Numbered from the stretch's first letter, positions 42,592 through 51,795 are shown. The stretch is DNA of 64,000 bases from Streptomyces griseocarneus (GCA_003674045.1 PENC01000011.1:62001-126000); one strand, 5' to 3'. The notes: generated from the letters alone by a model not told the origin. Numbers and translations: made by a program.

Positions 42592-43617
42592 CTACGGAAT
42601 GCGGACCACCTGGGCGCCCCAGGTGAGGCCCGCGCCGAAGCCGAGGAGCAGCGCCAGGTCCCCGCCGCCCACCGCGCCCGATTCCCGCAGCCGTGCCATG
42701 GCCAGCGGGATCGACGCGGCGGAGGTGTTCCCGGCGTGCGCCACGTCCCGTGCCACGGCCACCTGTTCGGGCAGCTCCAGCCGCTGCACCAGCGTCTCGA
42801 TCATCCGCAGGTTCGCCTGGTGCGGAATGAAGGCGCCGAGCTCCTCCGGCGCCACGCCCGCCGCGTCGAGCGCCCGCCGGGCGACCCCCGGCAGCTCGGC
42901 GATGGCCCAGCGGAACACCTCGGGCCCCGCCATCCGCATCGTCGGCCACGGCACGTCCCGGCCGTCGCGGTACTCCCGCCAGTCTGCCGAGTGCGCGATG
43001 AGCCCGGCCCGGCTTCCGTCGGTGCCCCAGACGGCCGGCCCTATCCCGTCCCCCGGATCGCCGTCCGGGCCGTCCTGGCCGTGCCGGCTCGACGGCCCGA
43101 CCACCACCGCCCCGGCGCCGTCGGCGAACAGGATGGCCGTGGCGGGATCCTCCGGGTCGACGATATCCGTCATCTTGTCGGAGCCGACGACCAGCACATG
43201 GCGCGCCGTGCCGTCCCGTACCAGCGAGGCGGCCAGGGTCAGCGCGTAACAGAAGCCCGCGCATGCCGCGTTCAGATCGAACGCGGCCGCCCCGGCGCCC
43301 AGCCGGTCGGCGATCACGGCGGCGCCGCCGGGGCTCTGCCGCAGGTTCGACATCGAGGCGAGGACGACGGCGTCCAGTGCGGCGGGCGCGACCCCGGCGT
43401 CCGCGGCCGCCTTCCGCGCGGCCTCCACGGCCATGTCCACCACGGATTCGTCCGTCGCGGCGTAGCGGCGCTCGACGATTCCCGTACGCCGTTCTATCCA
43501 TTCGGCCGTACGCCCGGTGCGGGCGGCTACCTCGTCATTGCCCACGACCCGATGCGGCCGATAGGCGCCGATCCCCAGAATTCCTACGTTGTGTGCGGCA
43601 GTTCGCCGTATCAGCAT
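42592..43617 (-). CDS. Beta-ketoacyl-ACP synthase III (KASIII/FabH-like)
   Basis: This 341-residue condensing enzyme has the complete Cys-His-Asn triad: Cys119 (NAACAGFC), His266 (IPHQANLRM) and Asn297 (HAGNTSAASIP). The length matches FabH. FabH starts fatty-acid chains from acyl-CoA and malonyl-ACP; a copy next to FAAL and desaturase genes likely supplies or starts a dedicated chain. ATG 43617 is preceded by GAAGGTGGG. It is read divergently from the thioesterase gene, with the shared operator between them. Confidence 0.93.
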   Translation of the reverse strand: MLIRRTAAHNVGILGIGAYRPHRVVGNDEVAARTGRTAEWIERRTGIVERRYAATDESVVDMAVEAARKAAADAGVAPAALDAVVLASMSNLRQSPGGAAVIADRLGAGAAAFDLNAACAGFCYALTLAASLVRDGTARHVLVVGSDKMTDIVDPEDPATAILFADGAGAVVVGPSSRHGQDGPDGDPGDGIGPAVWGTDGSRAGLIAHSADWREYRDGRDVPWPTMRMAGPEVFRWAIAELPGVARRALDAAGVAPEELGAFIPHQANLRMIETLVQRLELPEQVAVARDVAHAGNTSAASIPLAMARLRESGAVGGGDLALLLGFGAGLTWGAQVVRIP

Positions 43618-44200
43618 GGCAATACCCACCTTCGGTCCGTCCTGCCCGCCGGGCCGGGGCCGGCCGATCCCGCCGCCCGTAATTCCGCACCTCCGGCGGA
43701 ACCGGGTCGCAGGGGTTTCGGCGGGAGCGCCGGGCCCGGGCCCGGCCGCGGCGGATGTCATCGGAGCCCGTGAGCGGTGTTTCCGCCCCGTTCCGGAAAA
43801 GCCGTACCGGCCGTTCCCGCCTGGGGCGATATCACGGTACGGGGCTTCCGCCGTCCGGGAGTTGCAGCACAGTGACGACCGCTTTGCCGCGCATAATCGG
43901 CCCCCCGTAGCCGGATCGTTCAGCTCGCTTGCGGTGACTATGTATGGGTGGGTTGGATTACGCAACCCACCGAGAGGCCGCCGCGGGGTGTTGAACATCA
44001 CGCGGCCGCCATGATGCGGTGGTCCGTGACGCGGGTCACAAAACTATTGCTTGCCTGGTGACAGGGGCCCCTTCTACGGTCACCCCTGTGATCCAACTCA
44101 TCGCAATGACCGGCTTGTTGTCGACGATCGAGATCCGTCTCCGTCCGGAGTTCCTTTCGACCGTCCGTGCCGTGTCACCGGCCGCCGGAACGGAGGGCGC
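43618..44200. other. Intergenic, divergent regulatory region of the polyyne-type cluster
   Basis: The 583-base gap between the KASIII gene and the thioesterase gene holds the 25-base operator at 43947-43971 and A/T-richer, promoter-like DNA around 43930-44060 (for example CAAAACTATTGCTTG near 44038). No gene of its own is supported; a 61-codon frame at 44019 has no family. Confidence 0.5.
43947..43971. promoter_or_regulatory. Inverted-repeat operator, copy 1
   Basis: GGTGGGTTGG (43947-43956), 5 bases, GCAACCCACC (43962-43971): 9 of 10 arm positions are complementary. The same sequence with the same spacing is found before the exporter gene at 53072-53096. The form and size suit a TetR-type repressor dimer. 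Confidence 0.75.
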
Positions 44201-44998
44201 ATGACGGCCGCACCTTCACCCCTGTCCCCCCTTGACCTGCTGGAACGGCCCCAAGGGGAGTGGATCGACGCCGGAGCGCACCTGAACGGTTTCGGTGGAT
44301 TCCATGGCGGGCTCACACTCGCGCTCATGGCCGCCGCGATGCAGGGCGAGGTGCCGGATCTTTCTCTGCGCAGTGTTACCGCGCGTTTCCACCGGACTCT
44401 CGGCGACGCATTCCGGGTGGAGACCTCCCGGGTGCGCTCCGGGCGCACCGTCACCTCTTTTGCCGCACAGGCAATAACGACCGAGGGAACGCATGTGGAG
44501 GCGTCCGCGGTCTTCGGAACTCCGAAGCCCGCGGAATGGCGGACGTTCACCCCCGAGGCCCCGGTGGCCCCGCCTCCCGAGGAATGCGAGCTCTTCGTCA
44601 TTCCGCCGGAGTTCGTGCCCATTTCCCGGTATCTGGAGATCCGCCCGGTCGGTGCCGCCCGGCCCTACGCGGGCGGGGACGAGCCCGAACTCACCGCCTG
44701 GATCAGGCTGCTGGGCGACGAGCGGCCGCCGGACGCACCGCGCCTCGTCCTGCTGATGGACTCGCTCGCGCCGTCCTACGCGGCCGTGCTCTCGACGCTG
44801 GCCGTGGTGCCGACCGTCGAGCTCACCGTACGGCCCGGCGCCGGCCTCGGCCGGGCCGACTCGCCCTGGATCCTGCTGCGCGCGCGGACCCGTACGGCCG
44901 ACGCCGACGGCTGGGTGGACGAGGAGATCGACGCCTGGGGCCGCGACGGCACCCATCTGGGCTCCGCCCAGCAACTCCGCATCATCCGCAGCATCTGA
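44201..44998 (+). CDS. Double hot-dog thioesterase (TesB/acyl-CoA thioesterase-like)
   Basis: The 265-residue protein consists of two hot-dog halves: the first with FGGFHGGLTLALMAAAM, the second with LLMDSLAPSYAAVLSTLAVVPTVELTV, typical of acyl-CoA thioesterase II-like proteins. It may release a fatty acid for the downstream FAAL or clear stalled acyl groups. CGGAGGGCGC precedes ATG 44201. It is the first gene of the plus-strand operon and is controlled by the operator region upstream; the FAAL gene follows after a 221-base gap. Confidence 0.85.
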   Translation: MTAAPSPLSPLDLLERPQGEWIDAGAHLNGFGGFHGGLTLALMAAAMQGEVPDLSLRSVTARFHRTLGDAFRVETSRVRSGRTVTSFAAQAITTEGTHVEASAVFGTPKPAEWRTFTPEAPVAPPPEECELFVIPPEFVPISRYLEIRPVGAARPYAGGDEPELTAWIRLLGDERPPDAPRLVLLMDSLAPSYAAVLSTLAVVPTVELTVRPGAGLGRADSPWILLRARTRTADADGWVDEEIDAWGRDGTHLGSAQQLRIIRSI

Positions 44999-45219
44999 GA
45001 GCGCCACCGGCACGGCCGGGAACGGACAGCTCCCACCGTACAGCCGAGAACAGAGGCACCACCTGCACGGCACTAGCCACACCATCGGCACATCCAGCAC
45101 CATCAGTACCACCAGCACGGAGAGCACCACCTTGCACGGCACCGGCATACGTTCGCAGGGCCCGCCGCCATCGAAGGAGTGACGGGCCCCGGTCACGAGA
45201 GCAAGCAACGGGGGGCGTG
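44999..45219. other. Gap with low-complexity CACC/AGCACC tract
   Basis: Bases about 45058-45155 repeat CACC, GCACC and AGCACC units imperfectly. In one frame the tract reads as a Ser/Thr-rich stretch (HTIGTSSTISTTSTEST) that ends at a stop, but there is no start codon. It may be a transcript leader for the FAAL gene. Confidence 0.4.
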
Positions 45220-47025
45220 GTGGATCACATATCGGGATGGGCGCGTTCGGAACGGCCCATGTCCTTGCCCGAGGTACTGGAGCACCGCGCGGAGCAGCCG
45301 CCGCGGCTCGCCTTCCGCTTCCTGCCCGACGGCACCTCGGACGAAGCCGTCGACTGGACATACCGGGACCTCGCGGAGCACGCCGCCCTCGTCGCGGCCG
45401 ACCTGCTGCGGCGCGAACTGACCGGCTGCCGCGTGGTCCTGGCCCTCGAGCCCGGCCTTCACTACATCGCGGCCCTCTTCGGGATCTTCCGGGCCGGTGC
45501 CACCGCCGTGCCCTCCTTCCCGCCCGCGGGCAGGCGGGCCCTGGCCCGCTTCGCCTCGATCGTCGAGGACTGCCGCCCCGACGTGATCATCGCGGACGCC
45601 CGGCTGGCGGAGCGCGTCGCGCAGTTCGAGGACGGACTCCCGGCGAGCGCGCACCGCCCGCAGTGGATGTTCGTCGACGACGCTTTCTTCCGGGCCGCCC
45701 CGGCCGGGGACCTTAAGGCCACGCCCGTACGGACCGCCGAACCGGCGTTGCTGCAGTACACCTCCGGCTCGACCGGGGACCCCAAGGGCATCGTGCTCAG
45801 CCACGACAACCTGATCAGCAACTGCCTCGCCCTCGAAGAGAACATGGGCTACGAGCCCGACCGCGTCGGCTGCACCTGGCTGCCGCCGTACCACGACATG
45901 GGGCTGATGGGCACGATCATGCTCGCGGTGCACGGGGGCTGGCCCCTGGTGCTGATGCCCCCCGCGTTCTTCGTGCAACAGCCGTACCGCTGGCTCAAGG
46001 CGATCACCGACCACAAGGTGACGATTTCGGTCGGCCCGAACTTCGCGTTCGACCTCTGTACGACGCACATCACCGACGAGGAGCTGGCGACGCTCGACCT
46101 CGGCACCCTGCGCCAGGTCTTCTGCGGCTCCGAACCGGTCTCCCGGACCACCCTCGACGCCTTCCGCGAGCGCTTCGGCCCGCGCGGCTACGACGAGAGG
46201 TCCCTCATCCCGTGCTACGGCCTCGCCGAGGCGACGCTGTACGTCTCGGGCAAGCGCACGGGCACCCCCGTCCGGACGGCCTGGCTGGACAAGGCGGAGC
46301 TCGAGAACGGCCGCGTACGGCAGCTCGGCGAAGCGGAGGCCGAGGCCGCGGGGGAGGGCGGGGCCACCCGCGTCGTCAGCTGCGGCGCGGTCGCCCTGGA
46401 CCACGAGGTCGTCATCGTCGACCCGCGGGACCGCAGGCCCGTGGAGCCCGGAGCCGTCGGCGAGGTCTGGGTGCACGGCCCGAGCGTCGCCCTGGGCTAC
46501 CTCGGCAGGCCGGACCTCACCGCGGAGACCTTCACCGCCCGCCTGGCGGGTTCGGGAAGTGAACGCGGTGACCGCACCTACCTGCGCACCGGCGACCTGG
46601 GTTTCCTGCTCGACGGCGAACTCTGCATCACCGGACGTCTGAAGGATCTCGTCGTCATCGCGGGCCGCAATCTCTATCCCCAGGACATCGAGCAGTCCGT
46701 ACGGCGCTGCCATGAAAAGCTCCGCGGCGCCGCGGCCTTCTCCGTGCCGGGGAAGAACGGCGAGGAACTCGTCGTGGTCACCGAATTCCGGGGAACCGCA
46801 CGGCAATTGGCCGGGGAATTCGACGAGGTGCGCGACGCGGTGATCGCCGTGGTCACCCGGGAACAGGGTGTGGCCCCCGCGGATGTGCACTTCGGGCCCG
46901 TCGGCGCCATTCCGATGACCACCAGCGGAAAGGTCCGCCGGGACGCGACGCGGAGCGCCTATCTCCAGGGAACGCTGAAAAAGCTGACCCCGGCCGCGGA
47001 CGACCTGTCGCTGTCCGCGCGGTGA
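45220..47025 (+). CDS. Fatty acyl-AMP ligase of the polyyne-type cluster
   Basis: This 601-residue FAAL has the ATP loop LQYTSGSTGDPKGIVLS, WLPPYHDMGLMGT, GLAEATLYVSG, YLRTGDLGFL and the catalytic Lys region (TTSGKVRRD). In polyyne and terminal-alkyne pathways the FAAL activates a fatty acid and loads it on the dedicated ACP so that desaturases can work on it; the ACP here is at 49214-49513. The start is uncertain: GTG 45220, after GGGGGGC, is preferred to ATG 45259. The desaturase gene follows 13 bases later. Confidence 0.93.
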   Translation: MDHISGWARSERPMSLPEVLEHRAEQPPRLAFRFLPDGTSDEAVDWTYRDLAEHAALVAADLLRRELTGCRVVLALEPGLHYIAALFGIFRAGATAVPSFPPAGRRALARFASIVEDCRPDVIIADARLAERVAQFEDGLPASAHRPQWMFVDDAFFRAAPAGDLKATPVRTAEPALLQYTSGSTGDPKGIVLSHDNLISNCLALEENMGYEPDRVGCTWLPPYHDMGLMGTIMLAVHGGWPLVLMPPAFFVQQPYRWLKAITDHKVTISVGPNFAFDLCTTHITDEELATLDLGTLRQVFCGSEPVSRTTLDAFRERFGPRGYDERSLIPCYGLAEATLYVSGKRTGTPVRTAWLDKAELENGRVRQLGEAEAEAAGEGGATRVVSCGAVALDHEVVIVDPRDRRPVEPGAVGEVWVHGPSVALGYLGRPDLTAETFTARLAGSGSERGDRTYLRTGDLGFLLDGELCITGRLKDLVVIAGRNLYPQDIEQSVRRCHEKLRGAAAFSVPGKNGEELVVVTEFRGTARQLAGEFDEVRDAVIAVVTREQGVAPADVHFGPVGAIPMTTSGKVRRDATRSAYLQGTLKKLTPAADDLSLSAR

Positions 47026-47038
47026 CGGGGAGCCCACG

Positions 47039-47998
47039 ATGACTTCCGTGCCCGGGATATCGGCCGACCCGTCCGCCGCCGGTCCCTCCCAGCCTTCCGG
47101 TTCCGCCGCCGTGCCGACAGGGGCGTCCTCCGGCGACACCGACGCCTCCGCCCGACGGCTGGCCTACATCACCGTGGGCGTGCCCACCCTCGGCTTCGCC
47201 GGCGCGGTGCTGTTCTCCCTCTCGTACGGCTTCACCGGCGTGGACCTCGGCCTGCTCGTCGGCATGTACCTGCTGACATCGCTGGGCGTCGAGGGCGGCT
47301 TCCACCGCTTCTTCTCCCACCTGTCCTTCACCGCCCGGCCCGCGGTCACCGCCTTCTGGGGCGTCGCCGGGTCCATGGCGGCCCAGGGACCGGTCGTGTT
47401 CTGGGTGGCGACCCACCGGCAGCACCACGCCTTCACCGACCGCGACGGCGACCCGCACTCGCCCCGGCCGATCGAGGACGGCAGGCGGTTCGGCCGCGCC
47501 CGCGGCTTCTGGCACGGCCATGTCGGCTGGCTGTTCACGGTCCGCCGCGACAACTGGAGCAGGCGCGTCCCGGACCTGCTGCGGAACCGGCTGATCATGA
47601 AGATCAACCAGTACTACTTCGTCTGGGTGCTGCTCGGACTCGCCCTGCCCGCCCTGCTGGGCTGGGCGCTCGGCGGAGGCGGCGCGAGGGGGGCGGTGGG
47701 CGGCCTCCTGTGGGGCGGACTGGCCCGGATCTTCCTGCTCGACCATGTGACGTGGAGCGTCAACTCCATCGGTCACACGCTGGGCAGCCGGCCGCACCGC
47801 ACCCGTGACAACAGCCGCAACGTGGCCTCGCTCGCGCCGTTCTCGGTCGGCGGGTCCTGGCACAACAACCACCATGCGCAGCCTTCGCTGGCGCACAACC
47901 GGCATGCGTTCTGGCAGATCGACATCGCGGGGGCGTTCATCCGGCTGCTGGACGCGGTGGGCCTGGTGGGGGATGTGCGGTACCCGAAGAGTCGATAA
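47039..47998 (+). CDS. Membrane fatty-acid desaturase (acyl-CoA desaturase type), first
   Basis: This 319-residue desaturase has an N-terminal Ser/Pro-rich segment, four main helices and three His boxes: GFHRFFSH, HRQHH and HNNHH, which bind two irons. It is related to delta-9 acyl-CoA desaturases and to its neighbour at 48191. In polyyne clusters such enzymes introduce double and then triple bonds into an ACP-bound chain. Which position it acts on cannot be predicted. It lies 13 bases after the FAAL gene, same operon. Confidence 0.93.
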   Translation: MTSVPGISADPSAAGPSQPSGSAAVPTGASSGDTDASARRLAYITVGVPTLGFAGAVLFSLSYGFTGVDLGLLVGMYLLTSLGVEGGFHRFFSHLSFTARPAVTAFWGVAGSMAAQGPVVFWVATHRQHHAFTDRDGDPHSPRPIEDGRRFGRARGFWHGHVGWLFTVRRDNWSRRVPDLLRNRLIMKINQYYFVWVLLGLALPALLGWALGGGGARGAVGGLLWGGLARIFLLDHVTWSVNSIGHTLGSRPHRTRDNSRNVASLAPFSVGGSWHNNHHAQPSLAHNRHAFWQIDIAGAFIRLLDAVGLVGDVRYPKSR

Positions 47999-48002
47999 CC
48001 GC

Positions 48003-48021
48003 CCGGGGGCTGCGCCCCCGG
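48003..48021. terminator. Hairpin CCGGGGGC/GCCCCCGG
   Basis: A perfect 8-bp stem with a TGC loop just after the first desaturase stop. It is of the same type as the hairpins at 19926, 35501 and 51721. It may be a processing or stability element inside the operon. Confidence 0.5.
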
Positions 48022-48081
48022 ACCCCGTTGTGGTGCGGGCCGGGCACAACCGGGGTGATGGGACCGGCGCCGCAACGCCGG

Positions 48082-48140
48082 GCGCCCCTTCAGGGGCGCG
48101 GGGAACTGCGCGACCAGCCACAACGTGCCCGCAGTCGCCG
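48082..48140 (-). repeat. Dispersed Streptomyces 3' repeat, copy 4
   Basis: GCGCCCCTTCAGGGGCGCGG then GGAACTGCGCGACCAGCC, followed by CACAACGTGCCCGCAGTCG. It is nearly identical to copy 2 and inverted relative to copy 1. It lies inside the polyyne-type operon, between two desaturase genes. Confidence 0.75.
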
Positions 48141-48190
48141 ACCGACATGACGCGGCACCCCAATAGGCGCAACCTGGAAAGGAGTACCCC

Positions 48191-49156
48191 GTGACAATCA
48201 CAAGCGCCGGCGCGAGCGCCGTCGTTGATCCACTGGCCGCAGCGATCGTCAAGCTCGACCCCGCCAGCCGCCGTATCAAACGCTTCTCCGCGCTCACCAC
48301 CATGACCCTGCCCCTCCTCGGCACCGGCGCGGCCGTCTACTTCCTGTGGGCGGGTCTCTGCACCACCACCGACTTCGTCCTGTTCGCCGTCATGTACTTC
48401 GTGCACATGGGCGGCATCACCATCGGCTTCCACCGCTACCTGTCGCACAAGGCCTTCAAGACCTCGCGCTTCTTCGAGGGCGTCATGATGATCACCGGGT
48501 CGATGGGCGCGCAGGGCCCGCTGATGTTCTGGGTCACGACCCACCGCAGGCACCACCGCTTCAGCGACCGCGACGGCGACCCGCACTCGCCGAACCTGCA
48601 CGGCCGGAGTCTGCGGGGACGGCTGCGCGGCCTGTGGTACGCGCACATGCCATGGATGCTGAGCGACGAGACGTCCAAGTGGACGATCTTCGCCCCGGAC
48701 GTCCTGCGCGACCGCAGGCTGATGTGGTATCACCGCACCTATCCCACCTGGGTCATGATCGGCGTCCTGCTGCCCGCCGTGGCCGGCTTCGCCGTCGAGC
48801 AGACGCCGATGTCCGCGCTCACTGGCCTGGTGTTCGGCGGGCTGGCCAGGATCTTCGTCGCCAACCAGGCGGCCTGGTGCGTAGGTTCGGTCTGCCATGC
48901 GATCGGCACCCGGCCCTTCGACAACAACGACCGCAGTGCCAACAACTGGCCCGTCGCCGCGCTCACCTTCGGTGAGGGGCTCCAGAACAACCATCACGCT
49001 TTCCCCGGTTCGTACCGCCACGGCGTGACGTGGTGGGAGCCCGACCTCAGCGGCTGGGTGCTCTTCGGGCTCGGCAAGGCGCGCGTCGTCTGGGACCTGA
49101 GGGAGCCGGACGCCGCGACCATCGCCAGGAAACGGGCCGCGAAAGCCGTCGCCTGA
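48191..49156 (+). CDS. Membrane fatty-acid desaturase (acyl-CoA desaturase type), second
   Basis: This 321-residue desaturase has His boxes GFHRYLSH, HRRHH and QNNHH (with GDPHSP after the second box), so all the iron ligands are present. It is homologous to the first desaturase, but divergent enough to act on a different position or bond order, for instance as an acetylenase. GTG 48191 follows GAAAGGAG. The ACP gene follows 57 bases after the stop. Confidence 0.93.
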   Translation: MTITSAGASAVVDPLAAAIVKLDPASRRIKRFSALTTMTLPLLGTGAAVYFLWAGLCTTTDFVLFAVMYFVHMGGITIGFHRYLSHKAFKTSRFFEGVMMITGSMGAQGPLMFWVTTHRRHHRFSDRDGDPHSPNLHGRSLRGRLRGLWYAHMPWMLSDETSKWTIFAPDVLRDRRLMWYHRTYPTWVMIGVLLPAVAGFAVEQTPMSALTGLVFGGLARIFVANQAAWCVGSVCHAIGTRPFDNNDRSANNWPVAALTFGEGLQNNHHAFPGSYRHGVTWWEPDLSGWVLFGLGKARVVWDLREPDAATIARKRAAKAVA

Positions 49157-49213
49157 CGCCTCGTCAACATCTTCCATGCCCCAGTGATCTCACCCGGCAG
49201 GAGCCATCAGCAC

Positions 49214-49513
49214 ATGTTCGGACGCAAGAAGGACACAGCACGGCTGTCAGGGCCGCTCACGGAGGACTCCCTCCGGCAGTGGCTGATCGAGCACCTCGCC
49301 CAGCGGATCGAGGTCTCCCCGGCCGACATCGACACCGGCAAGACCTTCGAGGCCTATGGGCTCGACTCCCGCGTCGCCGTCCAGGTGTCCGGCGCCCTGG
49401 AGAAGATAGTCGAGCGGCGGCTCTCCCCGGGCCTGCTCTACGAGCACCAGACCATCGACGACCTGAGCGGCTACCTGGCCCGGGAGCTCAGGCTGGCCGG
49501 CCGGACCGGCTGA
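49214..49513 (+). CDS. Acyl carrier protein of the polyyne-type cluster
   Basis: This 99-residue single carrier domain has the phosphopantetheine Ser52 in EAYGLDSRVAVQVSG. The pattern is closer to type I/PKS carrier domains than to the housekeeping ACP. It sits between two desaturase genes, as the ACP does in polyyne clusters, where it carries the chain through desaturation. The ATG at 49214 is chosen because AGGAG is upstream; a GTG at 49184 would add ten residues without a better ribosome-binding site. Confidence 0.93.
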   Translation: MFGRKKDTARLSGPLTEDSLRQWLIEHLAQRIEVSPADIDTGKTFEAYGLDSRVAVQVSGALEKIVERRLSPGLLYEHQTIDDLSGYLARELRLAGRTG

Positions 49514-49527
49514 GGGGAACCGGGACG

Positions 49528-50652
49528 ATGGCGGCATACAACTTCCCCACGGAACCCGGTGACCACTTCCGGGAGTTCCTGCGCAAGTCCGAGCAGATCG
49601 AGGGCGAGCGCCTCCAGGCGGCGATCCCGAAGGACTACTTCACCCCCCGCCCCGCCCGCGGGCTGCTCGGCTTCGCCGTCAGCTGGGTGCTGTACGCCGG
49701 AGCCCTCGTGGGCGTGGCCTACGCGCCGCACTGGCTGTTCTGGATCCCGCTGTGGGTGATCGCGGGCCTCGGCGGCTGGGGGCTGCACTGCATCGCCCAC
49801 GACTGCGGGCACGGGTCCTTCTCCCGCTCCCGCAAGTTCAACTTCGCGGTCGGCCATGTGTCCCTGCTGCCCCTGGTCTATCCCTTCCACGCCTGGCGGC
49901 ACGTCCACAACCTGCACCATAGCCACACCAACAACCTGGAGCTGGACACCGACTGGCGGCCCGTACCGGCGGCCCTGTACGACCGGATGCCGCTGCACGA
50001 GAAGGTGATCTACCACGGGACGCGCACCTGGGCGTTCTGGGGCGGCACGATCAACTACTGGTGGGAGTCGGGCTTCCGGCCCTCGTTCTTCCCCAAGCGG
50101 GAGGCGCGCCGCGACGTCCGCAGGTCGATGGTGTTCGTCCTGGCCGTGTGCGTCCTGTACTTCACGCCGCTGATCTGGTTCACGGGCGTGCCCGGCTTCT
50201 TCCTGTACTTCGTCGCGCCGTGGATCGCCACGCACGCCTGGTTCAGCGCGACCACGCTGATGCACCACAGCTCCAGCGACGTGCCCTACCTGACCAACGA
50301 GCACTGGACGCGCAACGCCAGCAGGCTGCTGGTCACGACGGACTTCGTCTACCCGAAGTGGCTGCTGTTCCTCACCCACAACATCTCGATCCACACGGCC
50401 CACCACGTGGCCCCGGTCGTCCCCTTCTACAACCTCCGCAAGGCGCAGACGGCGCTGAAGGAGGCGTACCCCGGCATGGTCCGCGAGGAGCGGCTGCGCG
50501 TGGGGCAGCTGACGCGCATCATCCGGCGGCTGCACTTCTACGACACCTCGTCGGGCTTCTACACGAACTTCTCCCGGGAGCGGATCGCCCCGGCGACCGC
50601 CGAGCCGGTCGCGCGGACGGCGGGCGAGGCGGCGGTGAAGACGCCGTCATGA
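49528..50652 (+). CDS. Membrane fatty-acid desaturase (delta-12/FADS type), third
   Basis: This 374-residue desaturase is of a different subclass from the first two: His boxes HDCGHGS, HNLHHSH and HTAHH, and a short N-terminal soluble stretch. This subclass includes delta-12 desaturases and the acetylenases of plants, and the third desaturase of the caryoynencin cluster has the same place in the order. The ATG at 49528 follows GAGGGGAACC. The downstream hydrolase is coupled by ATGA. Confidence 0.93.
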   Translation: MAAYNFPTEPGDHFREFLRKSEQIEGERLQAAIPKDYFTPRPARGLLGFAVSWVLYAGALVGVAYAPHWLFWIPLWVIAGLGGWGLHCIAHDCGHGSFSRSRKFNFAVGHVSLLPLVYPFHAWRHVHNLHHSHTNNLELDTDWRPVPAALYDRMPLHEKVIYHGTRTWAFWGGTINYWWESGFRPSFFPKREARRDVRRSMVFVLAVCVLYFTPLIWFTGVPGFFLYFVAPWIATHAWFSATTLMHHSSSDVPYLTNEHWTRNASRLLVTTDFVYPKWLLFLTHNISIHTAHHVAPVVPFYNLRKAQTALKEAYPGMVREERLRVGQLTRIIRRLHFYDTSSGFYTNFSRERIAPATAEPVARTAGEAAVKTPS

Positions 50653-51509
50653 CACCGCCCGTACTGAGGAGGGCCGCCCACGCGGCCGTCGGCGCCCTGC
50701 TGCCGGGCGTCGGCGGCCGCTGGGCGACCGATGTGTTCAGCCGGACCCGCGTCATGGGGCGCCGGCCCGACAACGTGCTGCCGCTGGGCGCCCGCACGTT
50801 CGCGATCGAGGGCCACCCGGACGTCCGGGGCGGCTATCTGTGGGGCGACGACGACGCGCCGACCGCCCTGCTCGTCCACGGCTGGGGCGCCGACTCCACC
50901 AGCATGCACTCCCTCGTCGCCCCGCTGCGCGAACTCGGCTACCGTGTGGCCGCGTTCGACGCGCCCGCCCACGGTGTGCACGAGGGCGACAAGGCCACGA
51001 TGACGCAGTACACCACCGCGGTGGGCGCCGCCCTCGACACGCTCGGCGGGGCCCGCGTGGTGGTCGCCCACTCGCTCGGGTCGATCGCCGCGGTCGGCGC
51101 CGTGGCCGCGCGGCCGCACGAGAGCGTCGACTGCCTCGCCCTCGTCGCGCCGACCTGCACCCTGACGTCCGTACTGGAGGGCTGGGCCAGGGACGAGCGG
51201 CTGTCCCGCGGCATCGTCGAGCGTATCCACCGCGAGCTGCACCGCCGCAACGGCGTGCCGGTCAGCCACTGGGACGTCGTCGGCCTCGGCGGCGGCCTCG
51301 ACCTCCCGGTGCTCGCGATCCACGACCCCGGCGACCCGGTCGTGCCGTTCTGCGAGGCCGAGGCCGTCGCCGCGGGCCTGCGCGACGTACGGCTGCTCCG
51401 GGCCCCGGGCAGGGGCCACATGGGCATCCTGATGTCACCCGAAGTGAAGAGCGCCGTCTCCGCGTTCGTCGCCGAGCACGGAACGAGGACGGGGGAGACC
51501 ATCCCGTGA
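50649..51509 (+). CDS. Alpha/beta hydrolase, probable chain-releasing thioesterase
   Basis: This 286-residue alpha/beta hydrolase has HGWGADS (oxyanion), nucleophile Ser142 in AHSLGSIA, an acid in IHDPGDPVV and His in GRGHMGIL. In known polyyne clusters the gene at this place encodes a thioesterase that frees the finished fatty acid from the ACP. It is translationally coupled on both sides (ATGA with the desaturase, GTGA with rubredoxin), which supports joint function. A substrate other than the ACP thioester cannot be excluded. Confidence 0.88.
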   Translation: MTPPVLRRAAHAAVGALLPGVGGRWATDVFSRTRVMGRRPDNVLPLGARTFAIEGHPDVRGGYLWGDDDAPTALLVHGWGADSTSMHSLVAPLRELGYRVAAFDAPAHGVHEGDKATMTQYTTAVGAALDTLGGARVVVAHSLGSIAAVGAVAARPHESVDCLALVAPTCTLTSVLEGWARDERLSRGIVERIHRELHRRNGVPVSHWDVVGLGGGLDLPVLAIHDPGDPVVPFCEAEAVAAGLRDVRLLRAPGRGHMGILMSPEVKSAVSAFVAEHGTRTGETIP

Positions 51510-51697
51510 GCCCCACGAGCGAGGAACCCGGCACCAGGGCCTGGATGTGCCTGGTCTGCGGCTGGGTCTACTACGAGGCGCTGGGCCTGCCCGAGGAGGG
51601 CATCGCGCCCGGCACGCGCTGGGAGGACATCCCGGACGACTGGAAGTGCCCCGACTGCGGCACGACGAAGGAGGACTTCGTCATGGCCCCCCTGTGA
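51506..51697 (+). CDS. Rubredoxin
   Basis: This 63-residue iron protein has two Cys pairs, CLVCGWVY and CPDCGTTKEDF, with GTRWEDIPDDWKCPDCG before the second pair: the full rubredoxin signature. It transfers single electrons. Here it is coupled to the hydrolase gene and follows three desaturases, so it is the likely electron donor for the desaturases, or for the P450 downstream. The start is GTG 51506 within the hydrolase stop. Confidence 0.95.
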   Translation: MSPTSEEPGTRAWMCLVCGWVYYEALGLPEEGIAPGTRWEDIPDDWKCPDCGTTKEDFVMAPL

Positions 51698-51720
51698 CCC
51701 GACCTGCGTGACCTCCCGTA

Positions 51721-51737
51721 CCGGGGCTGCGCCCCGG
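51721..51737. terminator. Hairpin CCGGGGC/GCCCCGG
   Basis: A 7-bp stem with a TGC loop 23 bases after the rubredoxin stop and 58 bases before the P450 start. It has no T-tract, so it may be leaky. Confidence 0.5.
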
Positions 51738-51795
51738 ACTCCTCGCGCGTCCGGGGTGCGGCCCGCCGGCTTCGCACCGCACCACAAGGAGAGAG

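Noticed and set aside
45058..45155. CRISPR-like or minisatellite repeat
   Set aside because: Units are 4-6 bases, irregular, without spacers of constant length.
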